From contig NC_080177.1 in NCBI RefSeq assembly GCF_950295315.1, positions 75,341,786 through 75,405,785 of the forward strand: a stretch of DNA of 64,000 nt. Direction: 5' to 3'. Position numbers and translations under genes: made by a program. Origin of the DNA: Erinaceus europaeus. Taxonomy: Eukaryota; Chordata; Mammalia; Eulipotyphla; Erinaceidae. The notes below the pieces were generated by a model, which saw nothing but the letters and a program-made list of their open reading frames with translations, was not told the DNA's origin and made no database searches. Below are positions 31,606 through 44,231 of the stretch, piece by piece (the first letter of the stretch is position 1; each line of letters starts with the position of its first letter).

Positions 31606-31851
31606 TTTTTTTTTTTTTCCTGTTTTTTTCCTTTTTATTTGTGATTTAATATTGATTTATAAAATTATAAGGTAACAGGGATATAATTCCACACTTTCCC
31701 CTTAACCAGAGTTTTGTGTCCCCTTTCCCTCTACTAGAAACTCTGTCACTTCTCCCAAGTTCACATATATGGGTTGGCTATTATTTCTATCACTATATAT
31801 CTATATTTATATATTTCTTTTCTATTTTTCCTATGGTCCTGCCTTTTCTTT
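31606..31851 (-). mobile_element. Older L1 3' UTR fragment
   Basis: GATTTAATATTGATTTATAAA and CAGAGTTTTGTGTCCCC match the 12530 element. It lies against the 3' end of the next L1. Confidence 0.6.
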
Positions 31852-32089
31852 TTCTTTTTTAAATTTCTTTATTGGGGAATTAATGTTTTACATTCAACAG
31901 TAAATACAATAGTTTGTACATGCATAACATTCCCGTTTCCCATATAACAATACAAGCCCCACTAGGTCCTCTATCATCCTTTATGGACCTGTATTCTCCC
32001 CACCCACCCACCCCAGTGTCTTTTACTTTGGTGCAATACCCCAATTCCATTTCAGGTTCTACTTGTGTTTTCTTTTCTGATCTTGTTTT

Positions 32090-35000
32090 TCAACTTCTGC
32101 CTGAGAGTGAGATCATCCCATATTCATCCTTCTGTTCCTGACTTATTTCACTTAACATGAATTTTTCAAGGTCTATCCAAGATCGACTGAAAACAGTGAA
32201 GTCACCATTTTTTACAGCTGAGTAGTATTTCATTGTGTATATATACCACAACTTGCTCAGCCACTCATCTGTGGTTGGACACCTGGGTTGCTTCCAGGTT
32301 TTGGCTATTACAAATTGTGCTGCCAAGAACATATGTGTACACAGATCTTTTTGGATGGATGTGTTGGGCTCCTTAGGATATATCTCCAGTAGAGGAATTG
32401 CAGGATCATAGGGTAGGTCCATGTCTAGCCTTCTGAGAGTTCTCCAGACTGTTCTCCACAGAGGTTGGACCAATTGACATTCCCACCAGCAGTGTAGGAG
32501 GGTTCCTTTGACCCCATACCCTCTTCAGCATTTGCTGCTGTTACCTTTTCTGATGTATGACATTCTCACAGGAGTGAAGTGATATCTCATTTGTTGTCTT
32601 TATTTGCATTTCTCAGAGACTTGGAGCATTTTTTCATGTGTTTGTTGGCTTTTTGGATCTCTTCTGTGGTGAATATTCTGTCCATGTCCTCTCCCCATTT
32701 TTGGATGGGGTTATTTGTTTTCTTGTTGTTGAGTCTGGCAAGCTCTTTATATATGTTGGTTATTAAACTCTTATCTGATGTTTGGCATGTAAAGATCTTC
32801 TCCCATTCTGTGAGGGGTCTCTTGGTTTGGGTAGTGGTTTCTTTTGCTGTACAGAAGCTTTTTAATTTGATGTAGTCCCATAGGTTTGTACTTGCCTTAG
32901 TCTTCTTTGTAATTGGATTCGTTTCATTGAAGATGTCTTTAAAATTTATGCAGAAAAGAGTTCTGCCAATATATTCCTCTAAGTATCTGATAGTTTCTGG
33001 TCTAACATCTAAATCCTTGATCCACTTGGAATTAACTTTTGTATTTGGTGAAATACAGTGATTCAGTTTCATTCTTCTGCATGTTTCAACCCATTGTTTC
33101 CAACACCATTTGTTGAAGAGACTCTGCTTTCCCCATGTAATAGTCTGGGCCCCTTTGTCAAAGATTAGATGTCCATAGGTGTGGGGCCTCACTTCTGGAC
33201 TCTCAGTTCTATTCCACTGGTCAGTGTGTCTATTCATGTTCCAGTACCAAGCAGTTTTGATGACAATGGCCCTATAATACAGTTTGAAATCTGGGAGTGT
33301 GATGCTTCCGGTTCTGTTCTTTTTTCTCAAGATTGTTTTGGCAATTCTAGGTCTTTTCTGGTTCCAGATAAACATTTGTAGCATTTTTTTCTATTATCCT
33401 AAAAAATGTGCTTGGGATCTTGATGGGAATAGCATTAAATTTGTAGATGGCTCTGGGTAGTATATTCATTTTGATGATGTTAATTCTTCCAACCCATGAA
33501 CATGGAATATCTTTCCACTTCTTTGTGTCTTTTTCAATTTCTTTGAGTAGGGACTCATAATTTTCAGTATATAAGTCTTTCACTTATTTGGTTAGATTTA
33601 CTCCTAGATATTTAATTGTTTTTGTTGCTATAGTAAAAGGAATTGATTTTTGGATTTCAATTTCTACTAACTTAGTCTTTGCATAGAGGAATGCCAGTGA
33701 CTTTTGAATGTTAATTTTATAGCCTGACACCTTACTTTATTGCCTGATGATTTCCAAAAGCTTCTTGCTGGATTCCTTAGGTTTTTCCATGTATACTATC
33801 ATGTCATCTGCAAATAAGGAGAGTTTGACTTCTTCTTTTCCAATCTTTATCCCTTTAATTCCTTGCTCCTCCCTGATTGCTATGGCAAGAGCTTCCAACA
33901 CTGTTGAATAGTAATGGTGATAGTTGTCATCCCTGTCTAGTACCTGATCTGAGTGGAAATGCTTCCAGTTTTTCACCATTGAGTATGATGTTGGCTGTAG
34001 GTTTGCTATATATAGACTCCACTATCTTCAGGAATTTTCCATCTATTCCCATTTTTTGTAGTGTTTTGATCATAAAGGGATGTTGTATTTTGTCAAAGAC
34101 TTTCTCTGCATCTATTGATACGACCATGTGGTTTTTGGTCTTGCTTTTGTTGATGTGGTGGATCACATTGATTGATTTACGTATCTTAAACCAACCTTGC
34201 ATGCCTGGGATAAACCCCACTTGGTCATGATGAACAATCTTTTTGATATACTGCTGTATCTGGTTGGCTAGAATTTTGTTCAATATTTTCACATCTATGT
34301 TCATCAGAGATATTGGTCTGTAGTTTTCTTTTTTGGTTGTGTCCCTGTCTGCTTTTGGTATCAGGGTGATGTTGGCTTCATAGAAGCTGGCAGGGAGTAT
34401 TCCACTGTCTTCAATCTTCTGGAAGACTTTTAAAAGTAGAGGTATTAGTTCTTCTTTGAAAGTCTTGTAGAATTCATTTATAAAACCGTCTGGTCCAGGA
34501 CTTTTATTTGTGGGGATATTTTTGATAACTGTTTCAATTTCATTAGCTGTGATGGGCCTGTTCATGTTATCTACTTCCTCTTTACTTAGTTTTGGAAGTT
34601 GGTATGTATCTAGAAAATCATTCATTTCTTCCAGGTTCTTTAGCTTGGTGTTATATAGTTGTTCATAGAAGCCTCACATGATATGTTGAATTTCTGCAGT
34701 GTCTGTTGTCATAACTTCTTTTTCATTTAGTATCCGATTTATTTGGGCCTTCTCCCTTTTTGTTTTGTGAGTCTGGCTAAAGGTTTGTCGATTTTGTTTA
34801 CTCTTTTGAAGAACCAACATTTACTTTCGTTGATCTTTTGTATGGTTTTCTTATTCTCAATGTTATTTATTTCTGCCCTAACTTTAGTGATTTCTGTCCT
34901 TCTGGTTGCTTTAGGGTTCCTTTGTTGTTGTTCTTCTAGGTCTTTCAGATGTGCAATCAGGCTGTTTATTTGTGCTTTTTCTTGTTTCCTAATGTGTGCT

Positions 35001-35894
35001 TGTATAGCTATGAACTTCCCTCTCAGTACTGCCTTAGCTGTGTCCCAAATATTTTGATAGCTTGTGTCTTAATTTTCATTGAATTCTCAAAACATCTTGA
35101 TTTCTTCCTTGATTTCCTCTTTGACCCAGAAGTTGTTAAGAAGTGTACTGTTGAGCTTCCACATTTTGGGACTGTTACTAATCTTTTGTTGATTGTTAAG
35201 TGTTAGTTTAATTCCACTGTGGTATGAGAAGATGCTTGGGATGATTTCAATGCTCTTGAATTTTCTGATGCTGTCTTTGTGGCCTAATATATGGTCTGTC
35301 CTTGAGAATGTCCCATGTGGATTTGAGTAAAATGTGTATTCCAGTTTCTTGGGATGAATGACTCTGAAAATGTCCAATAGTTCTAGTTTATCTATCTCTT
35401 CATTTAGCTCCCTTATGTCTTTATTGATTTTCTGCCTGGATGATCTGACAAGTTGAGAGAGTGGGGTGTTGAATTCCCCTACTATGGTTGTGTTGCTGTT
35501 AATATATTGCTGTAGCTCTTTCAGTAGATGTTTGATGTATTTAGATGGCTTCTCATTGGGTGCATAGATGTTAATAACAGTTAAGTCCTCTTGATTGACT
35601 GATCCTCTGAGCATTAAGTAGTGTCTATTCCTATCTTTTTTAATCTTACCTATTTTAAAGTCTATCGTGTCAAATATGAGAATAGCTGTTCCTGCCCTTT
35701 TTTGTGGGCTTGTATGATAGTTTTTCCACCCTTTCACTTAAGTCTGTGTTGTCTTGTTGAGTTAGGTGGGTTTCCTGTAGACAGCATATTGTTGGGTTGT
35801 ATTTTCTAATCCATCTTCCTACTCTATGTCTTTTAATAGGTGAATTCAGGCCATTGGCATTTATTGATATCAAAGATTGAAGATATTTTAACAC
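32090..35894 (-). pseudogene. L1 ORF2, multiply frameshifted
   Basis: Pieces in order: endonuclease start [20 protein letters not shown] (35894), SDHSG-equivalent SYHSG (His/Asp-region change), RT fingers [23 protein letters not shown] (end of one piece near 33927), the catalytic FADD in a separate piece (33737-33979), thumb region 33347-33583, and the C-terminal region 32587-33384 and 32090-32473. At least five frame breaks separate them, one of them at the RT palm. Confidence 0.88.
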
Positions 35895-35999
35895 CAGTCT
35901 TGTAGAGTTTTAGAGTGTTCTGATATATGTCCTAATTGTGGTGGTCTGACTGTTTATAGAAGACCTTTCTGCACTTCTTTCAGGGAAGGCTTGGTGATA

Positions 36000-36935
36000 G
36001 TTGATTCCTTCAACTGTTGCTTGTCTGAGAAGGTTTTGATGCCTCCATCTAGTCTGAATGACAGTCTAGCAGGATATAGTATTCTTGGTTGAAAGCCTTT
36101 CTCATTGAGCAATCAATAGATATCTTGCCATTCTCTTCTGGCCTGTAGTGTTTGTATGGAGAAGTCTGCTGCTAATCTTATGGGATTTCCTCTGTAGGTG
36201 ACTCTTTGTTTTTCTCTTGCAGCCTTCAGTATCCTTTCTTTATCCTTATTCCTTTCCATTCTAAGAATGGTATGTCTTGGTGTCTTTAGGTCTGGGTTAA
36301 TTCTGTTTGGGACCCTCTGGGCTTCTTGAATTTTTATGTCTTTGATGTTGTCTAGACTAGAGAAGTTTTCAGCTATTATGGCCTGAAGAATGCTTTCTTC
36401 CTCTCCTTCTCTTTCTTTCTTTGGTATGCCAATAATGCGTATATTTTTTCTTTTGAAGTTATCCCATTGGACTCTGTTGTTGTTTTCAGCATCTATTAAT
36501 CTCTTTTTGAGATCTCTTACTTCTTTTTTAGTTGTCTCTAATTCGTCCTCGATCTTGCTAATTCTGTTTTCAGCCTCATTGATTCTATTCTCTCTGCCCT
36601 CTACTGTTTTCTGGAGTTCATCTATTTTGTTGCCCTGTTCTGATACTGTTTTAGCTTGTTCAGCTAGTTGCATTCTTAGCTCAGCGATTTCAGCTTTTAG
36701 CTCTCTAATAACCATGAGATAATTAGTATTTTCTTCCATAGTCTCATTTGTTGTTCCTGTATTTCTGATTACAATTTTTTTTCAAATTCTTTACTCACCC
36801 CTGTGATTCTTTCCTTAGCTAGTGTTTGGATGTTGAACTCGTTATTTTGTGCTTCACCCTCAGGGGGACTTTTTGCTGGACTCTTGTCCCGGTTCATTTC
36901 TCCAATATTTCTTCTTGTTGTTTTAACCATTTTAT
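36000..36935 (-). pseudogene. L1 ORF1, broken at both ends
   Basis: An open central block of 208 codons (36113-36739) holds the coiled coil and RNA-binding core. A stop after REWQDIY truncates the C-terminus, and an inserted T-run near 36775 shifts the N-terminal part. Codon 87 of the first copy, a stop there, is sense here. Confidence 0.85.
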
Positions 36936-37676
36936 ATATTATGTTATGAGTTCCCTCTCTCAGTACTTTTCAAATTACTGATCACTATTGCCTGTATTGA
37001 CTTGTGTCTAAGTAAGTTAATCAAAGGGTTCACAGTGGTGTAAGTTAACAGTTGTTTCAATAGTATTTTAATCCCTGAGTTGGAGCTCAGTGGTTTAAAA
37101 GCCTCTTTTTTTTTTCTTCCCTGTAGGCTATGGGAGCCTGAGGGCTTTTAAACTATCAATAGGCTTCTTAGCTTAATCACTGACTCCTGACCAAGAGATA
37201 AAGCAGGGTGTGGCAGAGATAATCCAGTGGTTATGCAAAGAGACTTTCACAGCCCCTCAGCTATGCCATGGAGGTATAGGTCTTTTCCTGAGTTTCCTGG
37301 TTAGATTTCTGTCCCCTGCTGTCCCTCCCTGTCGCTGCTCAAGATTCTGAGGGCAGTAGCAATGGAGACTCAGATTTGCACTTGGTGAGTCTCTGGGGAG
37401 TCCTTTCCTCCCTTCAGCTGTCCCCTTGTTGGTGGAGCAGACTGGAGGTGGTGTCTTAACAGATAAACTGCTGGACTGTTAGCAGTCACTTAATCTCTCC
37501 CTACGCTCCTCTCTGTCACCAGCCACACGTGTTTATACTCATGTGTTAGTGGGTTCCTGTGGTCATTCTAGTCCTGTCTTGTTTCGGTTCTGGGTGGTCT
37601 CCTTTGGTATTCCTAGTTGATCTGGGAGAGGCAAGGAGAGGAGCTGCTTCTCTTTCTATATATTAAAAAAAAAAAA

Positions 37677-37905
37677 GGGGGCCAGGTGGTAGCGCACCTG
37701 GTTAAGCTCAGAGTGCACAAGGACCCAGGTTCAAGCCTCCGGTTCCCACCTGCAGGGGGGAAGCTTCACAAGTGGTGAAGCAGGGCTGCAGATGTCTCTC
37801 TGTCTCTCTCCCTCTCTTGTCTCTCCCACTCCCCTCGATTTCTGGCTGTCTCTATGCAATGAATAAAGATAATACAAAAAAATTTAAAAAAATTAAAAAA
37901 AGAAG
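37677..37905 (+). mobile_element. SINE-B copy
   Basis: GGGGGCCAGGTGGTAGCGCAC to CTGGCTGTCTCTATGCAATG and an A-rich tail. Its left A-run joins the L1 5' end. Confidence 0.9.
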
Positions 37906-38117
37906 AATAGAAAAATATTAAAAGAGAAAAATCCTTCTTCTGGTTGATCTGATCATCTTATGCCTTAAATGTTGAGTGATGAACTGGGTGTCCAGCCCCA
38001 AGAGAGACCCTGATGAGTTGGGCACTGTTTGGAAGAAAGTACTCAAGATGACTAAACTTGAAATGCTTTACTATTTCAAATCATGTCATTTAGAGTTGAA
38101 GGGACTGAGCATTTTTA

Positions 38118-38970
38118 AAATTGATTTAACAATGATTCGCAAGGTTGTAGGCTAAGAGGGGTACAATTCCACACACAGTTCCCATGACCAGAGTTCTGCA
38201 TCCCCTCCCCTCCCCTGATAGCTTTCCTGTTATTTATCCCCCCAGGGAGTATGGACTCAGGATCATTATGGGGTGCAGAAAGTAGAAGGCTGGACTTCCA
38301 TATTGCTTCCCCACTGAACATGGGCGTTGGCAGTTCAATCCATACCCCCAGCCTGTTTTTTTTTAAAAATATTTATTTATTTTCCCTTTTGCTGCCCTTT
38401 TTTTTTATTGTTGCTGTAGTTGTTGTTATTGATGTCATCATTGTTAGATAGGACGGAGAGAAATGGAGAGAGGAGGGGAAGACAGAGAGGGGAGAGAAAG
38501 ACAGACACCTGCAAACCTACTTCACCACCTGCGAAGTGACTCCTCTGCAGGTGGGGAGCTGGGGGCTTGGACTAAGATCCTTATGCTGATCTTTGCACTT
38601 TGTGCCCCGTGCTTAACCTGCTGCACTACCGCCAGACTCCCTCCCCGCCCCCCAGCCTGTTTCTATCTTTACCTAGTGGGGCAGGGCTCTGGGAAGGTGG
38701 CATTCCAGGACACATTGGTGAGGTCATCTATCCAGTGAAGTCAGGTTGGCATCATGGTGATATCATCTGGAACCTGGTGGCTGAAAAAGAGTTAAGATAT
38801 AAAGCAGAACAAATCATTTAATAATCAGGAATCTAAAGGTAAGACTATAGCAGATGAGATTTGTGATCTCCTATTTTGGAAAAGGCCAGTAGGTCTATCT
38901 TAGGTATGTTCCAAGGGGTCCATAACTTTACTAATTTTATCAGGGGGCAATGCAGGTAGAATCAGTTGTT
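38118..38970 (-). mobile_element. Family E copy split by a SINE-A
   Basis: Left block 38118-38358 and right block 38649-38970 join in the E order (CATACCCCCAGCCTG / TTTCTATCTTTACCTAGTGG). Confidence 0.7.
38359..38648 (-). mobile_element. Nested SINE-A insertion
   Basis: CCCCCAGCCTGTTT flanks it at 38345-38358 and 38649-38662; head end GCACTACCGCCAGACTCCC. Confidence 0.92.
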
Positions 38971-39170
38971 AAAGCTGGACTATGCCTATATAATAATCTT
39001 GAGACTCAACCACTTTTCCCCACTGTATCATGAGGAGATGAGAAGTTACACCCACGTGTCAACAACTATTGTAAACTATTACCCCCAACACTGTAAACCA
39101 TCACCCCCCCCCCAGCCTCCAGTACAGTGATAAGAAAGTTAACAGCAATAATAAAGAAAAAAAAAGTTCT
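38971..39170 (+). mobile_element. Retroposon tail, unassigned
   Basis: CACCCACGTGTCAACAACTA, AACACTGTAAACCATCACCC, then AATAATAAAG and an A tail; similar wording recurs at 46480-46580. Confidence 0.5.
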
Positions 39171-39354
39171 AACAGCTGGAAGAGTTTTGGTGGGAACATA
39201 GTTGCCTTTGGATGCATCCGAATCCTGTTTCTGCTCATGTTCACTTTGGGCTAGTTGAGAAATTAGTGGGCATATTATAAAGGAAGTTCACACATTGACT
39301 GGATGGTGAGATGGAATGTTTTACTCTGAACTTCCTTATTTGTCATCAGTTCCT

Positions 39355-39783
39355 TGTTGGTATGCATGAGACCCCTTCTGTTTCATTTGGTTTAAATCCC
39401 CCCTGCTTAACACTATTCTATTTACATAACCACTTCATTCTATTTATATAACCGCTGTTAACAAGCACCTCCCTCCAGGGCATTGGTTCAATCCCCACTG
39501 TTTCATGATATGTTTTTGCTCCACCCCCCCTCCTTGTCACACTCTGATTGTCACCAGTCACTTTTCTCTCCACCCTCTCTATGTCACACCCTGTTTCCAC
39601 CCTACTTGTCAAGTATATATAAAGACAGCATTGTGAGTTTTAGAGTACTTTACCTTTAGTTTAGCTCAGCTCGGCTTAGATTGTGCTGCGTCCTGCATGA
39701 ATAAAGAGATACTGCCTACAGCTCAACTATGAGTCCCTGGTCGTCTGTTACCTGCCCGTGAAGCCAGCCCGGCGAAAACAACA
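39355..39783 (+). mobile_element. Solo LTR, family 1 variant
   Basis: TGTTGGTATGCATGAGACCC to CCCGGCGAAAACAACA, with TATATATAAAGACAGC and GAATAAAGAGATACTGCC as in the provirus LTRs. It starts at the inner TGTTGGTAT, lacking the outer 51 bp of the provirus LTR, and has a local duplication (CTATTTACATAACCACTT / CTATTTATATAACCGCTG). The adjacent six bases (GTTCCT and TAACCC) do not match. Confidence 0.88.
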
Positions 39784-40222
39784 TAACCCGTCAAAAACGA
39801 CAGTTCCTTATCCAAAAAATGACAGTAACTCTCTCCTCACCAAAGTGTCAAGTCTTCTCCCTAGTTTTTCTGAGCCTGCTTGTCTGATCTCTTCCTACTT
39901 ACCAAGGCACAGCTGGTTGTTTCCCAGAGTAAAGCCCCTTGCTTTGCAGTCCCCGTCACATAGTGAGATTGGGAGACAGCTCAGCCAGCACATGCCCTGT
40001 TCCGTTGGAGGCCTGAAATACAAGCTCTGATTCACATTGGAGCACTTTGCATGATAGTGGATGAACTCCACTGACGGAAAAGCAAGTGCTGTCAATATTT
40101 TCCCTCTTACTCTAAAATAAAGAATGAAAACGTTGACCAGGAAAGGCTGCACAGCAGTGGTATCTTTCATATGAAAGGCCCTGGGTTCATTTCTTAGTGT
40201 TACATGAAAAAAAAAGCAGAGC
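39784..40222. other. Unique intron sequence
   Basis: No exon or repeat recognised; CAGTTCCTT at about 39800 repeats the sequence left of the solo LTR. Confidence 0.4.
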
Positions 40223-40365
40223 AACACACAGACGTGTGCGCATGCGCGCGCGCACAGACACACACACACATAGACATACAGACACAGACACACACAGACA
40301 CACACATAGACATACAGACACATACAGAGACACATACACAGACATACAGACACACACAGACACAC
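40223..40365 (+). repeat. CA-rich / ACAG microsatellite
   Basis: (AC)n mixed with ACAGAC and ATAGACATACAG units, plus an alternating GTGTGCGCATGCGCGCGC stretch (Z-DNA-prone). Confidence 0.9.
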
Positions 40366-40667
40366 ATTTTTAGATTAATGGTTGCCGTGAGTTACCTAAA
40401 ATTTCTAAGAAACTAAGAAAACAGTACTCCCCAAAACTGTCATTTTTAAAAGGCAATTATTTCAGAAATAAGAACTCATTTAATTGTTCTAAACAGTAGA
40501 ACTAGAAAGCAGTTTAAGTAAAGCAAGTTCAAATTGATAAACCTCACTCAAAATAATTTTGGCCTGTGCTTGCGACCTCCACTCAAGTCAAACTTTAAGA
40601 GATGAAGTGTAAGTAATAGTGAAAGGAACAACTCAAAAGGAGTAGAGTTTTGAAGGGAAAAACAGCT

Positions 40668-40949
40668 TTTTTTAAAAAAAAATTTATTTTATTTATTCCC
40701 TTTTGTTGTACTTGTTGTTTTATTGTAGTTATTATTGTTGTTGTCATTTTTGGATAGGACAGAGAGAAATGGAGAGAGGAGGGGAAGACAGAGAGGAGGA
40801 GAGAAAGATAGACACCTGCAGACCTGCTTCACCGCCCGTGAAGCGATCCTCCTGCAGGTGGGGAGCCGGGGTTTGAACCGGGATCCTTATGCCGGTCCTT
40901 GTGCTTTGCACCACCTGCGCTTAACCCGCTGCGCTACAGCCTGACTACC
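40668..40949 (-). mobile_element. SINE-A copy
   Basis: TTATTCCCTTTTGTTGTAC to GCTGCGCTACAGCCTGAC. Confidence 0.92.
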
Positions 40950-41100
40950 TTTTTTTTTTTTTTTTTTTTTTAAGATTTTATTTATTTATGAGAAAGACAG
41001 GAGGAGAGAGAAAGAACCACACATGTGATGCCAGGGATCAAACCCAGGACCCCATGCCTGAAAGTCCAAAGCTTCATCACTGCGCCACCTCCTGGACCAC
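40950..41100 (-). mobile_element. SINE-C copy
   Basis: A 24-T tail, AGATTTTATTTATTTATGAG, to GCGCCACCTCCTGGACCAC. Confidence 0.92.
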
Positions 41101-41528
41101 ATGGGGGGGGGGATCTTATGTTTCTCCTTTAATAGTTTGAAGGCAATGAATACCACTATAAGTAATTCTGGTACTGCATCTTTAATTCTTCTTCTTCTTT
41201 TTTTCTTTGCCCAGAGAGATAAGCATTTATTAAGACATAGTAGAAATAAGAAAGAGAGGAAAGTAGAGGTTTTGAAGGTGTGCAGATCTGAGAGAAAGAG
41301 GGGAGGGGCATTAAAGGCCTCAAATCTCAATTTCTTTGAGATATATAAGAAAATTTAGTAATGAATATGCAGATGAAAAACATGAACTTAATCTTAAAAT
41401 TTATATTGCTATAAAATTACACAGAAATTAGAGTTTAGTTGTAACATGGATCATTAAATACAAGAGAAAAATATAACTCTTGTCAAAAACTTCCTTAACA
41501 GCAAACTTTATGTATTTCTTTTTCAAAG

Positions 41529-41662
41529 GTGAGATCATCAGAATTGTTGCAAATCAAAGGAAAAGGAGTCAAGAAAACTCTTAGAGCCAAATTAGAAATT
41601 TCAGAAGAGAGACAAAGGAAGATCATTAAAGCTTTGTGCCATCAAAAATTACCTAAAAAAAA
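41529..41662 (+). CDS. Internal coding exon 4 of the unrecognised host gene
   Basis: This 134-nt exon follows TTTCTTTTTCAAAG and precedes GTAATTCTC. Forty-four codons read VRSSELLQIKGKGVKKTLRA then a basic helix-like stretch ending LPKK. The last two bases (AA) form a lysine codon with the first base of the exon at 48055. The segment is strongly basic, in contrast to the acidic exon before it, and could be a short alpha-helical or nucleic-acid or microtubule-binding stretch; that is a guess from composition. The donor lies at the end of an eight-A run, so a one-base slip would destroy the frame. The phase match to exon 5 argues that the frame is intact. Confidence 0.72.
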
Positions 41663-41734
41663 GTAATTCTCTTAGTTTATTTGTTTTACTGTCTAAAATT
41701 ACTCAGCAGCACCATTACTCAACAGTGAATTAAT

Positions 41735-41846
41735 TTTAATTTTTAAAAAATATTTATTCATTCCCTTTTGTTGCCCTTGTTGTTTTATTGTTGTTATTAT
41801 TATTGTCGTCATTGTTGGATAGGACAGAGAGAAATGGAGAGAGGAA
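41735..41846 (-). mobile_element. SINE-A copy, 5' half missing
   Basis: Tail and TTGTTGGATAGGACAGAGAG module only; breaks off at GAGAGAGGA 180 bp after exon 4. Confidence 0.85.
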
Positions 41847-43024
41847 AATTAAATGCTTTAGTATTTCATATTTGAAATTTTAGTTAATTATACTTTCTCA
41901 TGGGTAGAGTTGGAGGCAGATAGCAGAGTTAGAATACTTAGGCTGTATTCAACATAAAATAAAAGGTTTTTATTTTTTCTGAGACAAAAGCAAACCACAT
42001 GTTAACATGATTAATTTTATATTTTAAGTCACTTCAATGCCTAATTTGGGTTAAATCATCATTACAATGGTTGATTTTATTGCAATAAAATAGAATTTAG
42101 CCTAGTACAAAGTGCTCACAGAACAATTAATTTAACACTTTATATCACTTTTTTTTTTTCTCTCCATGTTTTGCCTCCCCCAACCCCCAAATTTTTAATG
42201 AAGGTTTTCACAAGGGAACAACCTCTCTTTGGAATAATAGTACTTTTATGGAGTTAGCTATCTCTTTTGCCATTTACCTTGCTGAAAACTGACTTTCTCC
42301 TTATTTCTTCTGCATGTAGTTACGAGTAGGTCTATTTTAGAGGCTTCATTCTTTCAGTATTTATGGAGGCAGAAAGAAACTTTCATTGGCTTTTGTTGTT
42401 GTTGTTGTTGTTTAGGTTAGAGAAAGGTGTGCTGACTTAGAATTAGAATTAAAATACAACATTTTTTTTTTTTTAATGGCCAGCCTAAACTTTGTAAATG
42501 GACGTTACTCGCAATTTAGTAGCTGGGAGAAGTCTCATGGAAAAAGAATTCCAAAGTTTATGAAAGAGTCAAATTGGCATTTCAGTGACCCTGTGCATAC
42601 CGTTGCTTATCGGCACTGCTTAGAGCTCATTTAGTTAGGAAGATTATGTATTAAAACAAATAGTGACAGCAGACAACAAGTATTTCACCTTCCATAAATA
42701 GTTACTGTCAGATTACCAATGAAGCAGAAACGCCTTCATTTTTTTTCTCCCCTAAAAATCCTTGCATTTAGTGCATTAAGCAAAGTAGTGTGACCACACA
42801 CAGAGCTAGTCTTTTCTTTTTTATGTCTTAGTGTTTCAGAGAATGACAAATAGTCCCGTTTAAGGAGGGGGTACTATAAAAACACACAGCTTTTCCTGAG
42901 CATGCCTAAAATACCTGTAGACCTTGTATCTATTTATAGAGGACTTCGTTAGTTCATTAAAGCAGAAACTAGCAGTTTTCACTCTAGAGAAATGAAAAGG
43001 AGAGGCAGAGCAACAGAGATCTGA

Positions 43025-43067
<43 letters not shown>

Positions 43068-43589
43068 ATACATATATATATATATCTTTATTAAATGTAA
43101 CAAAAGGGAATTTTGGAAAAACATTTCTGAAAATATTTTTTTCACTGCTTCTCTAATCATTATTTTTTGAACTGTACTTTTTTTTTTTTTCTTCCCATCA
43201 GTGCTAGCACTCCCCTCCCCCCAGAAATTGTTTTCTTGGGAGTTAAGCCATTTCTTGAAGAGATTGTGCCATTTAGTTTAATAACCAAGGGAACCTTCTT
43301 GCATATCTGTGTTATTAGAACATAATGGGAATATAGGAATTCAGATTAGTTGTGATCCTTTTTAAGTTAAAAAAAAAAAAGAAAAAAAAAAAAGAAATCT
43401 GTAACATAATCTCAGGGACGTTCCACTAGCCAGAACCTGCCCAAACAGAATAAAGACGTAGGTGAGCGTGACATTGGAGCCTCACCTTCTCATCTTTTCT
43501 TTTTATCCGCTTTTCAGCTCCCAGAATGCCTATAATTTCTGGCTTCCTGGAGACTCATTTTGACTTCCCAACTGGGATCACTTTGTTCC
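41847..43589. other. SINE-poor unique interval
   Basis: About 1.7 kb with only simple repeats, namely a (GTT)n at 42400 and a (CTAT)n at 43030. No coding exon in chain phase was seen. Confidence 0.6.
43027..43085 (+). repeat. (CTAT)n / (TA)n microsatellite
   Basis: About ten CTAT units followed by ATATATAT. Confidence 0.92.
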
Positions 43590-43599
43590 AGTCATTTCT

Positions 43600-43881
43600 T
43601 TCTTTCTTTTTTTTTTTTTTTTTTTTTAGAATTTCTTTATTTTTTAAAAAAAAATTATCTTTATTTATTTATTGGATAGAGACAGCCAGAAATTGAGAGG
43701 CAAGGGGGTCATAGAGAGGGAGAGAGACAGAGAGACAACTGCAGCCCTGCCTTACCACTTGTAAAGCTTCCCCCCAGGCAGGGATGGGGGTGGAGTGGGG
43801 AGGGGAGGGGCAGTTTCAAACCTGGGTCCTTGCACACTGTAACATGTTTGCTCAGCCAGGTGTGCCATCACCCGGCCCCTT
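43600..43881 (-). mobile_element. SINE-B copy
   Basis: T-rich tail, GGATAGAGACAGCCAGAAATT, to CCATCACCCGGCCCC. Confidence 0.9.
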
Positions 43882-44231
43882 GTCCCAGTCATTTCCAATT
43901 GCCTTCAATTCACCCCTCTTGGCCTCCTCCTTCCCTACAGTCATATGGAATGTGTTATTGAGCTCCATGCTACCTCAGAAGTGACGAAAACAGCTCCATT
44001 TTCGTGATTCTATATTATAGGTATCATGCCTAGCTATGGATTAGGCATTGTGCTGTACAGATGAATAACAACAGTAATGGAAATGAAACAAGTGTTTCTT
44101 GAGAGCTCCACAAGCTGGGAACTGTCATTGTTGCCAGTTCTTACAAAGGCATGAGCTAAAGATTTTCATTTTTATCTTATGCAAGACCTCCATAGAAGCT
44201 AGAGACAGCTTGCAAATGGTAGAGCTAAGAT

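Larger units (their letters stand above)
31852..37660 (-). mobile_element. Near full-length LINE-1, decayed
   Basis: 3' UTR from AATTTCTTTATTGGGGAATT, ORF2 about 32090-35894, ORF1 about 36000-36935, and 5' UTR to CTAGTTGATCTGGGAGAGG (37615). Collinear with the first L1 but with many more frameshifts, so older or simply inactive for longer. It occupies the 18-kb intron between exons 3 and 4, antisense to the gene. Confidence 0.92.

Noticed and set aside
39349..39806. CAGTTCCTT on both sides of the solo LTR as its target duplication
   Set aside because: It is 9 bp instead of 6, and the right copy is 17 bp away from the LTR end; probably chance, although listed in the LTR finding.
39895..40365. 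Cys/Val-rich reverse frame
   Set aside because: Most of it is translation of the CA microsatellite.
40223..40365. CRISPR-like regular ACAGACATAC units
   Set aside because: These are short microsatellite units without spacers, in a mammalian intron.
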